A stretch of 64,000 bases of DNA from Beta vulgaris subsp. vulgaris (GCF_026745355.1 NC_079202.1:48076787-48140786), one strand, 5' to 3'. Positions 45,492 to 57,973 are shown, numbered from the stretch's first letter. Translations and numbers: made by a program. The notes: a model not told the origin generated them from the sequence alone.

Positions 45492-47486
45492 CACAATCTA
45501 ACAATGGAGGGCCATTAGAAGCTTGCTCATTAGTGTCACTAGTTGGATGTTGATCTCTAGATGCATCCTTTGGTATTATACCAATTGAAAAATCAGGAAT
45601 CACAAGCTCTACTCCTGGATTAGCGGCTTGAATTTGAGAAAGAATGACAGATGTCACGCTCGGTGCTAGCTTTCGCACCAATTGAGTCTCCAGACTTTGT
45701 AAAAACTCCTGTGGAAATATGAAACCTGAATTTGTATCTTTTTTTTTTCAAATCAGTCTTCGTTACACCTCTTCCATAAAGGCGTACACGATTTTTGCGT
45801 ACAGGATCTTGTATGACTTCAGAGTAATGATCCTGAGTGTTACCATCTTCTCCATGTTCAACACTTTGTAAAGCATCCATCTTGGCCTATCCAATGAAGA
45901 TTAAGTTATTACATATACTAAGTTAAGGCAGAAAATATGCAAATAAATAGCATGTCAACTCACAATATTGGATATAGATTTTTCGTTGTTGGTGAGGTAT
46001 GTCTTTTCAGGATTTCTTTTCCTCGATTCTTTGTAGACCTTTTCTTGTGATGGCTCTTGCTTATCCGGATCCTCTTGTTGCTTTAGAGATACAAATTAGT
46101 AGTTCAATATATAACTTTCTAAGAGTATGAAATGATGGAACAATAATAAGAACTATAAATCAAGATAATGTGTTGTTACCAACTTATGACGTAACATTGC
46201 ATATGACTTCGGACCCATAGTATGCATATCATCTAGTGATCCATGATTGCCTTTATTAATTTTTTCTTCTTTCTGTAATAGACAAAAAAGTTAACATACA
46301 ATTTCGACAGTAGACGAACAAAATTACATAGAGAATAAAACCATATACCTCGATTAGTGAACAATTCCAGTATTCCAAAAGATCTTTAAATTGGGAATCG
46401 GAAACTATTTTTCGACGATTTTCCCACATATTCTCATTAGTTTCACGTGCATAGTAGTGCTTTTGCTTTACCCTACATTTATGACCACGCCAACTTGCAT
46501 TTATAGATTCGAAAACCCATTTTTTCCCTTGATCGGGAACCATGTACTTTTCCTAACCCAACAATGAATGAGCACAATTAGTAGTATATAAGGTATTTGG
46601 TCCAATAAATGAGCTCAATTAGTAGTATATACATGTTTTTAGTTTGATGAATGAGCTTACATAGAAAAGAAATAATGAAAGGAACATACCAAAACATAAT
46701 CCTATATTTTATCAAGTGTGGGCAAAAGTTTGAATTTCTATAGTTAAGAGGCGCAAGCTCGGAATCCCTAGCAACTGTACCCAAGAAGAGGCTAAACTCA
46801 TCAACAACTTTTTTGTTGGTCCAACTGGTTGGCCGATTGAGTTCAGTACAATTGCTTCACGCTCTTCTCTTGTACGCGAGTGGACCTTTGTTAACGTTGT
46901 TGGACCTTGTTGCTTTTTACTCTTATAAGCTATTTAAGGTTAAGGTATTAGTTTATATAATAAGATAGATATAAAAGAAAAAAGAAAATGTCATATACAG
47001 AAGTGCGTGATATATACCTTCCTTTATTCTTTCATTTGGTTGAGATTCCACTTCTATTTCTTCATGTTCAACTTCATCATTTCTTATTATAGTGGAAGGA
47101 ATCTGAATTTCCAAGTTTGGTTCATGTGTCATTCCATCGGTAATAGGAGATTCCGTGTCTATGGTGTGTCGCATCTTTTCTAACTGCTTTTGCCGAAACA
47201 AGCGAAATGAAGATATAGACCCCAGAATACACTACTACTCTTCTTGTGTCTTTCCCTTTTATTGTTGCTTTTGAGGGCGTGCAATATCCTTTGTCATTTG
47301 CTGTTTTGCATGTTGGGCAGTCCCCACGGATTTTCGCCTGTTTTGCTCGACATTTTCAGATTGTGTGTTATCCTTTGCTTGTTGGTTCCGTTGCCCATTT
47401 TTATGCACAAAATCCTTCATAGATAATGGTTGAGATAATGGGTGCTTCACTCCCTCTTTTTCCACCTGAAACCATACAAGAAACAT

Positions 47487-48794
47487 ATAATGGCCTCAAG
47501 AGTTGACAGGAGTATATAAAAAATATTATCATGAGCAGAAAGTTACATTATTTTTGTCCTTGGAAGGAGGCCCTTGAGTTCCAGTGAGCTAGATAAGACC
47601 TACTCAATGTTACATTATTTTGCATGAAATTTCATCTGTTCAATAATTTGAGCAGCTAGCATCTTAGTTATAGCGAATATATCTTAGTTGACCAACTCCA
47701 CCTCCTATGTCTCTGTCTTTTTCTTAGGCGGTTACATTCTACTACTATTAATACCCTTTCAACCCATCTCAGGATATCATATCACAAAATTAAAGCATTC
47801 AAATCAAGTCAAATATAGTATTAGTTTACAAAACATAAGCGTATATTGTCAAAACAAACATGGCTCAGTTCATGAGCTACTTCATTGTTCTTGCTAGTAG
47901 TTAGTACAACTAGAGCTATGAATTTCTGAGATCATTAAACATGCAAATGGTTAGGTTTATTACGTCGTGCTACAAGCTGCCAAACCCATAATGCATGGTA
48001 TTAATTATTCACAAATCTTACCAATTTCCCAAGCCATGTTATCTTAGTAATGAGTATACAAATTTAGAGCAACATTTGCAACATTAACAACCTTTTCTTG
48101 ATGCAAAAAAATATATTCCTTTTATTAATACTTTCTTATGCAACAATGTACTTTCCTACTCACTCCTTTTCTTTTAAATTACATTATCCTTTTGCTTATG
48201 CAAGAAGTTTCTAATAATAAGAGTATTAGATAAACCATCTGATATTTTATATAAGAAAGGAAAAGAAAAATTAAAGGTAATTGAAGTTAGTGAATACAAA
48301 AATATTTATAACATAGAGAAAAATTAGATGTGATCAACAACGACAGCAAGAGATTGAAAACCAGCAGAACAGGAGATGTAATTACAAACTGCTAATCAGG
48401 GTTATAAAGGCTAAATAGGATTGGATTCTTAATACGAGTGAAAGATTGATTCCTATATCGTTCTAGGATACTAGGATTTGGGGGATCAGCTACCATAATC
48501 AAGCCTGTTATACTGCTAGCGGAAAAGTATCGTATTGGATATTTTTGCAACACATAGAGTATTAATACATTGTAGTCAGTTTCAATATGCATCTAGATTT
48601 AAGAATTCAATTTGATGGTTTTATATGGCAAGAGCTTCGTTGACTTCAGAGATATCCTTTTGTCCTTCTTGATTATGGCAGTAAGACCCTACTCCAAACA
48701 AAAATTGGAACACTAGACAGTAGGTTAAGTTCAGTTTCAAGAACAAAATTTGGTACCTATTTCGCTGCTAATCTTTGTTGTGTCATGTTATAGG
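47487..48794. other. Intron-like AT-rich stretch in TNPA
   Basis: No coding sequence with family similarity. Short ORFs at 47688 and 48392 are AT-rich and unlike any protein I recognise. Confidence 0.4.
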
Positions 48795-49300
48795 ATTCTT
48801 CTTGCTTCCTGAAGAAGCTAAGGCTCGCCATAACATTCGGACAGCTAATATTAGCATATCAGCACGGCACCCTTGGCTTTGTAACAGGTGAATACCATTT
48901 TTTGTTTTCCTTATCATAATTATATATTGTTGTGCCTCTAGTTCTCCTCACCTATGACTTGTTACTATACCTAATATCTCTTCCCATCAAGTGCTAAGGC
49001 CTGATTTACCACTAATTAGTTGAGAGTTTGAAACTAGTACGCAGCATCATTGTATGTTGAGACTAGTATCTCTTCTCCGTCACCCCCTTGATCATGCACT
49101 TGAGATCGATATATAGCTACTGCTATAGTGCTATAGTGTGCTCACCTAGATTTAACACATCATGCTTTTTCAGGTGGCAAGAAATTCTCATAAATAGAGT
49201 TGTGGGATATGACACTATTTTGATGAATAGTTTGCTTGATTCTCTTGGACAAGATACCCCTCACAGTATAGTTCAGTTTGTATTTGTGCGTGGTTTTTAA
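48795..49300 (+). other. Exon-like plus-strand pieces, possible captured host gene
   Basis: Two stretches opposite to the TNPA gene look like exons. At 48795-48888 the sequence after TGTCATGTTATAG is open (LRLAITFGQLILAYQHGTLG) and ends AACAG/GTGAATACC. At 49173-49260 the sequence after CTTTTTCAG reads WQEILINRVVGYDTILMNSL and LLDSLGQDTPHS. Both have acceptor-like sites and near-normal protein composition. I cannot name the gene. A captured, decayed host gene in the transposon is the likeliest reading. Confidence 0.35.
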
Positions 49301-49666
49301 ATATAATGGTGTGAGTGTTTCAACCAGATCTGGAGATTAATTACTAGGAGAGGATTGTTCACGAATTTTGTAGAATATTTTGCTATAGAAATTGTTATTT
49401 TTGTTCTGGAAACGATAATTCTCTACTCAAAGGAAAAGTAACAGAGAAATAGTAGGTTAAGTTCAGTTTAGTATAAATAAGTTCAGCTAATTGACATCTA
49501 GATCCTGCATCCTTGAAAAATTAGGTTTGGGAATTGCCTTATTAACTCAATACTTGTATATGTTATCTAATGTGAAGTTGTGAACTGCAGCTTCATTGGT
49601 TTACAAAAATTTTCTTTTCTTGGCTCTGTCATATATGAGATGTGAAGCTTTAAGAAATAGGCATCC

Positions 49667-49945
49667 CTTCCCCCCCCCCACCCCCCCCCTCCACAATCCC
49701 CAGCCCACCTGCACTGCCTACTGCCCCCCTCCCTGCCACCTGCGACTCCCCACCCCCTCACTGCCCTGCCACTGCACACACTCACTGCCCCCCCGTGCAC
49801 TGCCATTTCCCCCTCCCTGCACTACGACTCCCCCCTCCACTGCCTCCCTTCTTGCACCCCTCCCTCACTGCACACACACCCCCTCCATGCCCTGCATTCC
49901 CTACACTCACTGCACACACACCCTCATTGCCTTGCACTCCCCACA
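49667..49945. repeat. C-rich minisatellite in CACTA-D
   Basis: CCCCCCACC runs followed by units with CACTGCACACACACCCCCTC and TGCCCTGCATTCC. Vocabulary and placement just downstream of the first TNPA exon resemble the C-rich tract of CACTA-B (33885-34160). It is G-rich on the gene strand. Confidence 0.75.
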
Positions 49946-50389
49946 TATGGAGACCAAAGAAATAGATAGATAAATATATAAAGGTTATAATAAGCAAGCA
50001 TAACCTATTAACACCACTAGAAAATCTGATAATATACAGGTAGAAATTGAGCGGAACAAAAATCACAAACCTCCATAGTATTTTACCGCGCATCATTATT
50101 AGTTTCGTTCTCCTCGTTTCACCCTCATAGTCTGATGTGAAGTACTCGTCATCAGATGAAAATATTTCATCATCTCTCAATCCACTGAGAATCTCCAGAG
50201 TTTTGTCGAGTAATGACTTGTTTGCCAAACTTCCAAACCCTTTTGCTTTCATTCTTTCTTCGTTAAACCTCACTCTCTCTAAACGTTGCCTCTCATAAGT
50301 TATAATCTGATGTTGTCCAACATTAAGCTTCGCTCTATTCCTTTTCATCTACAAGGGGGAGGGATGAGACAATCAACGTTATTATATAT

Positions 50390-52181
50390 TTTTGGGCAAA
50401 AAAACAGGTACACCAAGTAGTGGGGAAACACTATACTACATGCCATTGTCTAGCATCCAAGGACACAAAGCCATCATGTAATGATTTAAAGAAGAAAGAA
50501 ATTGCTAACACCCACTAGTGGAAATAAGGAAGGGCTGCGCTAAAAAAGGCCCTTAGGGCTGCGCTTTTTGACAGCAACCCTTTCAATAGCAGCCCTTCAC
50601 TTTTTAAGTAGGGCTGCGCTAGAAAAGCGCAGCCCTTCCTACCAAAAAAAATAAAAAAAAAAAAATTTTGACATTTTTTTACTCATATATTAATCTCACA
50701 TTTTCTGAATTTTAACATTTGCATTAAACGTTAAAGTAAATAAACCATCCAAATTCAAAAGGAAAACGAAAACTAAAAAAGGAAATAAAAAAATGTTATC
50801 ACATAGATCTGAAAATAACGAAATTATACAGAAGAGACCCAAAACAAAACAAAAAAAAAAGAACGAAACGAAAAACAAAAAAATACAAGAACTAATATAC
50901 AGAAGAACGAAACAAGGAACAAAACTAATATATACAGAAGAACGAAAACAAGGAACAAAACTAATATACAAAATGAAACTAATATACAGAAGAACGAAAA
51001 TGAAAAAAAAGGAACAAAAAGTAATATACAGAAGAGAAGAAATTATAGATCTGAAAATACAAGAACATTAAGAACATTAATCAAAAACTGCCTCCAAACA
51101 TTAACCTAATAATGTTTAAATACATAAAACAAAACCCTAATACATAATTAAGGAAATAATAAAATTCGAAAATATTTAAAATGCCTATTTCGAGCCTTAA
51201 ACGAACTCGGGTGGCTTAAAAAGCCTATAGGTCACAGCATAGCGGTGAGTTTGAGTCGTTGGCCCGTTCCGCTTCCGAAAAGGTATCACGATAGGCAATC
51301 TGACTCTGTCGGCATGATTAGTGCAAATCATTTCAGGCTTTTTGTCGTGTTTGTTGCGTTTCTAGGAGTTTTTGAGAGAGAAGGAGGAAAGGGAGGAGGG
51401 ACGTGAGAGAGGAGAGAGAAGGAGGAAAAGGGATGAGGGACGTGAGAGAGGAGAGAGAAGGAGGGATAATATATTTGAAGCCCGCTTAATATTTGAAGCC
51501 CGCGAATTTTTTATTTCAAATTTTTTTCAGAAGGGCTGTGCTTTTCCTCAAAAGCGCAGCCCTACATTACAGAAGGGTTGTGCCTTTGAAGAAAAGCGCA
51601 ACCCTTCACTTAGTAGGGCTGCGCATGTAGAAAAGCGCAGCCCTTCTGAGTGTGAGAAGGGCTGCGCTTTTTCCACAAGCGCATCCCTACTAAGTGAAGG
51701 GCTGCGCTTTTTTTTGAAAAGCGCAGCCCTTCTGTTATGTAAGGATGCGCTTTTTTAAAAAAGCGCAGCCCTTCACTAGTAGGGCTGCGCTTTTAGGAAA
51801 AGCACAACCCTTCCTGTGCAGCCCTTCCTTTTTTTTCCCCTAGTGACCATCTCTCTCAAAGACATGAAATCTGATGCACACGCAGTGACAAAGAAGAAAG
51901 AACACGCAAGTACAATCCATAAGGATGCCAAACAGACTACTTGTGTAGAGCTGGAGGAGGAAAAGCATTATATAGCAAATTTTCAATCAAAGGATTCTAA
52001 GAAACCTGCCGGTGTAGAGATAAAGAAAGAAAAGAAGGAACACCATGCAAAAAGCAACACAACTACTGCATGCAACACATTGGTCAAGAAAGAACACAAG
52101 GATGAACCAACCAACCACTGCTTTTCAAGCATGACAGATCACTGGAAGGAGAAGATCATTGATGGTATATTACAAAAATAA
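50390..52181 (+). other. Plus-strand ORF split by CACTA-C
   Basis: With CACTA-C and one ACC copy removed, the plus-strand frame from about 50408 (HQVVGKHYTTCHCLASKDTK) runs without a stop through the junction (NT/ISLKDM) to 52181. That is about 146 codons, rich in Lys, Glu and His with repeated KKKEH / KKEKKEHH words. It lies between TNPA and TNP2 and opposite to them. It is not known to me; it may be a captured exon or a chance ORF in A-rich DNA. Confidence 0.35.
50513..51845 (+). mobile_element. CACTA-C: small non-autonomous CACTA inside CACTA-D
   Basis: 1333 bp, from CACTAGTGGAAATAAGG to TTTTTTTTCCCCTAGTG, flanked by ACC (50510-50512 and 51846-51848). The ends carry GGGCTGCGCTTTT repeats. 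The interior matches CACTA-A (same order: A/T run, AT-rich array, CGTTCCGCTTC block at 51265, GAGAGAGAAGGAGG run). No transposase. It belongs to the A/B family and inserted after CACTA-D was in place. Confidence 0.93.
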
Positions 52182-52245
52182 AAAAAAACCGCAAAGATAT
52201 ATTTTATGAGACGATAAATCATGAATTAAGCACATGCATTGTAAT

Positions 52246-55200
52246 TCAATATAGACACGAATTCATATCGAATACCAAAGAAAAAGCCATATATAGTACC
52301 ATAAGAAAGTTCTCTAGGAAGATTTTGAATAGCATAATGCCAACCCTCTTTAAGCGGATCCTCAATAAAAAAAAAACTTGATGTGCTTGAGATGCCAAGA
52401 TGAACGGTTCTCCTTGTGAAATATTCTTATTCTTATTCACGCCATCCATCCCAAAATCATCCTTTTCCGAATGAAACCACACACATCTAAACAAGATAAC
52501 ACTAAAGTTACTATGATAAGATATCTCAATAATATCTTCTAACGAGCCATAATAGTTCAGAGCCCCCATAACAAGATTTTGATCTCTACTACTAGCAAAA
52601 CTATGTGTTAGAGCTGTTAAGGTGACTCCACTATTTTGAGTTAAGCCATTTTTCTCTCATTTCATGGTGTGGAACCTATAGCTATTAACAGAGTAGCACT
52701 GAACTTCTTAGCAACACGAGATGATCCTTTTGATAACCATTTGATATGATCCGTTATTTCTTCCCCTTCTTGAATATTGAGATCAACTTTCTCTCTAAAC
52801 CACTCCATGATATTCTTGCTATAAGTATGCGCGAAATCCCATTTTCTTTTCCTGTGGCTGCTTACAGACAACTTATGTTCACAGTGATTTTACTAAATAT
52901 GTTAGTATCTATCACAATTAGCAAGATAAAAAAATTAGAAAAATAATTAGATGGACTTGGGCCGTGTAATGTGATCCATCGTAAACCCATAATCCTTCTT
53001 CTTTCTATTCCTTCCCTTTCCTCTAATAGGTTGGCGAATATTGGGAAATAATGTATTTGAGATACTAGGATCAACAACATTATTATCTGAAAACTTTTGA
53101 TCGATTCAAGTATCTTCCACATAATGCAGACATTCTGGCCAAATATCCTCAGCCATTGAGCCCTCCGGACGACCCTTGTTCCGAACATCAGATTTTAACT
53201 CTCGGAGGTACCTCTCTATTGCATACATACACCTAATTCCAGCTGGACCACCAAGCTTAATTTCTTCCACCAGTGAATTGGTAAATAAACCATGACATCA
53301 AAGAAGGTAGGTGGGAAAATCTCTTCTAACTGACAAAGGGTTTCACCAATCTCAGTTTGCAAATAGTCGAGATCTTGGGGGTCGGTAGCTTTCTTCCATA
53401 TACCTTTAAAAAAGGCACACAACCTTAGCAAAGGTTTTGCAACATCTTTGCTCAAAGTTGTTGTAACAGCGCCCACTTCCGAGCTGCTAGCTAATCATAC
53501 TTTCCATTCATTAAACTCAATTAACACTTAATAACCTCGAATTAACTATTTACTCGCAGCGGAAACAAAACCTTTTTACACGATCCTGGACCTGTGGGTT
53601 ATGGGCCCACAACATAATAACTTCACAACCAATAACAGATTACAATTTACTTTATTCCCAAAACAACAGAATATTGAACACCAATGAGAACTTAATATTT
53701 AATAACTTATATTCTAAATGATTTAATTTCCATCTCTTAACTGATAACTATTCCTCTTGATTTATTCCGAAATCCAAACATACCCTGCAAATGATAGAGC
53801 AAAAAATACAAACGAAAACAAAAACTAAAATGAGCGAAAAACTCAGTAACTTTACTTCAGCCCGTCAAAACGATTTTGGTTCGTAAACATTTTTCATATC
53901 AGAAACAAACTTGATAATTGTTTGGAAATAATTCATCTTTTAAAATATATCGCTGGCATAGCTTAGTCACATTACATAAATCCCTGGCAAGTACAGGCTT
54001 ATAACATAACTTAACATAATATTTGACCTTATCTGGTCTTACTCATATACGAATCATTTTACTCCACCTGTACCTTGCCCACTATTCATCTCAGTTCATA
54101 AACTAAGCCAGCTAAAACCATTTCGAAAACATTTTCTCATTATCATACTCAATCATATTTCTAGAATACTTTATAGTTTCTGAACAATTCCAATAATATA
54201 ACAAAGTCATATATATTTCACAAATCCATACATGAAGATGCATCTATAACCATGGCCATGACTATGAACGATATGCGAAATTAAAAATACTATTCAACAC
54301 ATATACGACATGTAAATACTTTTTGCTGAACATAAAGGTTACCTCGATACGATAATCACTTCAAGATAAATTTAAGAACAATAATACGAAACCTCCACGC
54401 ATCATAATTCAATCTCCAAATCCAGCTTGAACTCCACAATAATCACCTCAAACAAAAATAGCATAATCAACAACAATTCTCAAACTAATCTTATTCAATT
54501 ACCATCCTTCAAAGAGTACTAATTAACTTAAATCTCTTAAGCCTAGTTCCAATTCCCATCCTCAATACTAAAATTTCTCAATGTATTAGAATCTATAATC
54601 TAATTGATCCCCTTTCTTCATATACTAAAAACTGATTTCAATAAACTAACTTAACAAAAAATCTAAATTTTGATGTCAAAGCTGTAAAACATGCACATCT
54701 CAATGAATTAACCACGGAGTAAAGATTCAATCTTTAACTTTAGAAATTGATTTTGCTAATTAACACAAGACTTAGAACTCAAATACTAGTGAAATTCCAT
54801 AAATAATTAAACATATATAAATCAGATTTAAATTCAGAAACAAGAGTAATATTTAACCACAGATTTATACCTTCCCAAAGAAATCAGAACGACAACATTG
54901 ATAGAATTCCGATTGCTAAGAGTGAATGGAGCGGCAGCGAATTCGATGAAGCTACAACAACAACGACGATAACTCACCGGCAAAGAGCACCGACGAGGCA
55001 ACGACGGAGGAGGGAGAAACACAGGGCCACGGTGGCCCGCGAGCAACACCGCTTACACATCAACGAAGAGGAATAGAACGGAGGAGAGAGAGACACGGCG
55101 GTGGCCGGCATCAAAGCTCCGACGAGCAGAAACTCCGAGCAGTGACGAAGCACCGTGAAAAGGAAGCAGATGAGAACGAAAGAAAAGAGAAACAGGGGAT

Positions 55201-57500
55201 TTGGGGTTTCTTGGGGTTTTGAGTTCTCACGGGGAGAGAGAGAAATGGTTTGGGGTTTGAGGGCTTCCTTTATTTGATTGAAAGGAATTGAGAATTTTGA
55301 CAACAAGGAGAAAGGTGGCACTTTCCCACATATGCCACGAAAAAGAATTTGATTTTCTTTTCTTTAAAAAAAATCTGGAATTTGATTATCAAATTTCCAA
55401 AACATTTCTAATTCCAAAAATTTCCACAACACAAATAAGAATATAATAATATAATTCTCAAATGATCTCTGATTGATATAAAGCTTAGTTAAACTAATAA
55501 ACACAATTACTTAATTTAAAACATGCTTAAAATACGGGTTGTTACAGTTGTCTTCATTGCAACAGGAAGCAAATAATGCATTAGAAAATGAGCATCATGA
55601 CTCTTATATCCAGTGATCTTCCTTTCACCAACTTGCACACATCGAGCGATATTTGAAGCATATCCAAGTGGTAGCTTTGCATTTTTAATAACCTGGCAAA
55701 ACAATCGCTTCTCTTCTAATGACATCGAAAAGCGTGCTTTTGGAAATACTTCCTTACCATCTTCTATTAATTGAGGATGAAGTTCAGGCATCCAATTTAG
55801 GGCTTTCAAATCTTGACGAACATTAGCATGATCTTTTCTCTTTCCAGGTAAATCTAACAGTGTGGCAATGATATTATCACATACATTTTTTTTCAATATG
55901 CATTACATCAAGATTATGGCGAAGTGAACAATGCTTCTAATATGGAAGTTTAAAATATATTGGTACCCTTTTCCATGGAACTTCCTTTTCTTGTTTCGTT
56001 ATCTTTTGCAACTTTCCACATTTATTTCGAAAACCACAAAGTAACTCCTTAGTTTCAATTCCTGTTAAACGCACTGGTTGGTCCCTTTGCCCCATAACTC
56101 CAATAAAATATGTCTTATTACGACGCCAGGGGTGGGACAAATCTAAAAAAGTAGGGTGACCCATATAGAAATGCTTGTGGCTTTTGTTAAAGAACAATAT
56201 TCAGTTTCATAATGACAAGAAGGGCATGCAAGTTTCCCTTTTGTGCTCCAACCAGACAACATTGCATAAGCAGGAAATTCACTAATGGTAGACATCAATG
56301 TTGCGCGCATATCAAACCTTTGATTGCTTAAAGAGTCATAAATTTCCAATCCAACCTCCCACAATTCTTTCAAATCCTTAATTAGTGGTTGCAAATAAAC
56401 ATGAATATCATTTCCCGGGGATAAGGGATCGGGAATAAGCAATGCTAACATCAAAAATTCAGGCTTCGTAAGCAACCACAGAGGTAAGTTATAATTGATC
56501 AAAATCACTGGCCACGTACTATGTACAATACTCATATTGTGGAATGGGTTAAACCCGTCTGAAGCTAACCCAAGCCTCACAATATGAGCATCTTTGGCAA
56601 AGTCTGCATATCTCTTGTCAAATGTTTTCCATGCTTCACCATCCCTTGGATGCTGTAAAAGCTCATCTTCTGAATCATTTGTTTTATGCCATATCATGTA
56701 CTTTGCAGTTTCCGGACACATAAATAACCTTTGCAACCTTTTCTTAATTGGAAAATACCTTAGAATTTAAGCAGGAATTTTATAATCCTTCCCATTAGTC
56801 TTTTCTTTATTAGTTACTTTCCACCTTGAAGTCTTGCAAACAGAACAACTTGTTGCATTTGCATGCTCATCCCAATACAACATGCAGTCATTAGGGCATG
56901 CATCAATCTTCTGACAATCTAGCCCTAAAACTCTTAAAACATTTTTTGCTTCATTAAAAGACTTGGGCAAATTTGCATCTGGTAGAGTGTCTCTAAATAT
57001 TCCTAACAAAGCCGACATTGCTACATTGCTCAACTTATGGTCACACTTTTATATAAATAGATGAATAAGAAAGGACAATTTGGAAAGTTTCTTGCAACCT
57101 GGATATACTTCTTGTTGACCTTCTTCTATTAACCTATAAAACTTCTTTGCATATTCATTCGGCCCTTCTCTCATTGTATCATCCAACAACCCCTCTATGT
57201 CATCATTCGTGTCTAATATCGCATCATGTTCTTCTGTCACATCCAGTTCTTTTTCAATATTTATATCTAAGTCTAACAACTTATCAGTTCTGGGAACAAA
57301 ACCATTAACAATGATATGATCCCTAACAACATTTCTATACTGCCAATAACAATAATGACAAACATTGCAAGGACAACAAATCTGGTTCCCTTGTGCTTTA
57401 ATTTAATAGCAAAAGCCTTACTAATGTACTCCTCAACTCATTCTTCATATTCATCGCTCCACCTTTGAAGCATCCACCACTTTTTATCTATGTTATCCAT
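52246..57500 (-). pseudogene. TNP2-type transposase of CACTA-D, split by a solo LTR
   Basis: Start at 57500 (MDNIDKKWWMLQRWSDEYEE). It continues with an acidic linker (57279-57150) and the TNP2 core: YPGCKKLSKLSFLIHLF at 57090, LGLDCQKIDACPNDCMLYW at 56920, and LGLASDGFNPFHNMS and NYNLPLWLLTKPEFLML between 56590 and 56440. After the cysteine pair CPSC (56230) and a leucine-rich part it reaches YKSHDAHFLMHYLLPVAMKTT (55610-55547). The solo LTR (53462-55546) interrupts it. The DUF4218 part resumes at 53461 (LLRLCAFFKGIWKKATD, FPPTFFDVMVYLPIHW). The DUF4216-like end is 52569-52380 (EISYHSNFSVILFRCVWF). Frame changes occur near 57040, 56765, 56190, 55930 and 53200. Confidence 0.87.
53462..55546 (-). 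mobile_element. Solo LTR in the CACTA-D transposase gene
   Basis: 2085 bp, TGTAACAGCGCC to CGGGTTGTTACA, with a perfect GTTGT duplication (53457-53461 and 55547-55551). No primer site, gag or pol is present, so the interior was lost by LTR-LTR recombination. On the minus strand the order is U3-like AT-rich, then a GC-rich leader-like block (55260-54900), then AT-rich. Related LTR pieces are at 61757-62380 and from 62856. The family is Ty3/gypsy-like by its TGTAACA ends, but this is not proven. Confidence 0.9.
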
Positions 57501-57664
57501 TTTGTTCCTTAATCGTATGTTGCAAACCAGAACACTAAGTCAGCATCCAATTTAAAAGATCCCAATTCAGAAAATTCCTAAAACATAATTCACAAAACAT
57601 AAAATTAGATAAAAAATTTTAATTCACAAAACATATTGGGTCTTGGGTAATTGGTAAATTTGGT

Positions 57665-57973
57665 ATGATCCATTTCAACCTTAATTTCTTTAGCTTATTA
57701 ATCTCATCATTTTCTCTCTCCTCCCACAATATCAAAGCTCTGACAATGGCAGATGAAGAAGAAGATAAAGTTCTAGAATCTCAATTGGAGCTCCAATTAC
57801 ACGAACAAAAGGATTCTCTTTCTGCCATTCAAGATGCTTTATCCTCTGATCCCCTCAATTCTGAGCTTCTCACTATAATTCCTTCTATTTCCGCTTCTCT
57901 TTTATTTCAATTTCTGTTATCATTATCATTATCATTATTACCTATTCTGAGGGTTTGTTTCAGTTTATATTGA
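57665..57973 (+). pseudogene. Captured host exon: N-terminus like a plant CCCH/G-patch protein
   Basis: The plus strand encodes MADEEEDKVLESQLELQLH EQKDSLSAIQDALSSDPLNS (split here by a space) from the ATG at 57746. From memory this resembles the N-terminus of plant zinc-finger CCCH / G-patch proteins (Arabidopsis C3H22 type), which start with an acidic stretch, ...LELQL..Q.DSL... and a DP.N.E motif. After SELLT the similarity fades and a T-rich, intron-like stretch follows (57960-58210). The piece sits inside CACTA-D, upstream of TNP2 and in opposite orientation, and is flanked by AATTCCTAAAACATA repeats (57570, 58227, 58283). The identity needs a search. Confidence 0.5.

Larger units (their letters stand above)
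44197..50348 (-). pseudogene. TNPA-type second gene of CACTA-D, multi-exon
   Basis: First exon 50348-50097 (MKRNRAKLNVGQHQIITYE, donor GCGCG/GTAAAA). After a long intron come exons at 47465-47019, 46929-46692 (GPTTLTK, GQPVGPTKK, FLGTVAR), 46557-46350 and about 46273-46180 (HTMGPKSYAMLRHKL). The third of these, WVFESINASWRGHKCRVKQK with YW, is Transposase_24-like. Further exons are about 46085-45960, 45886-45712 (VRLYGRGVTKTDLKKK) and 45709-45492 (EFLQSLETQLVRKLAP). A possible last exon is 44298-44197. Most exon borders show GT/AG. TNPA-type proteins bind subterminal repeats and aid TNP2. Three stops at about 47205-47260 in exon 2 are the main damage seen. Confidence 0.72.
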
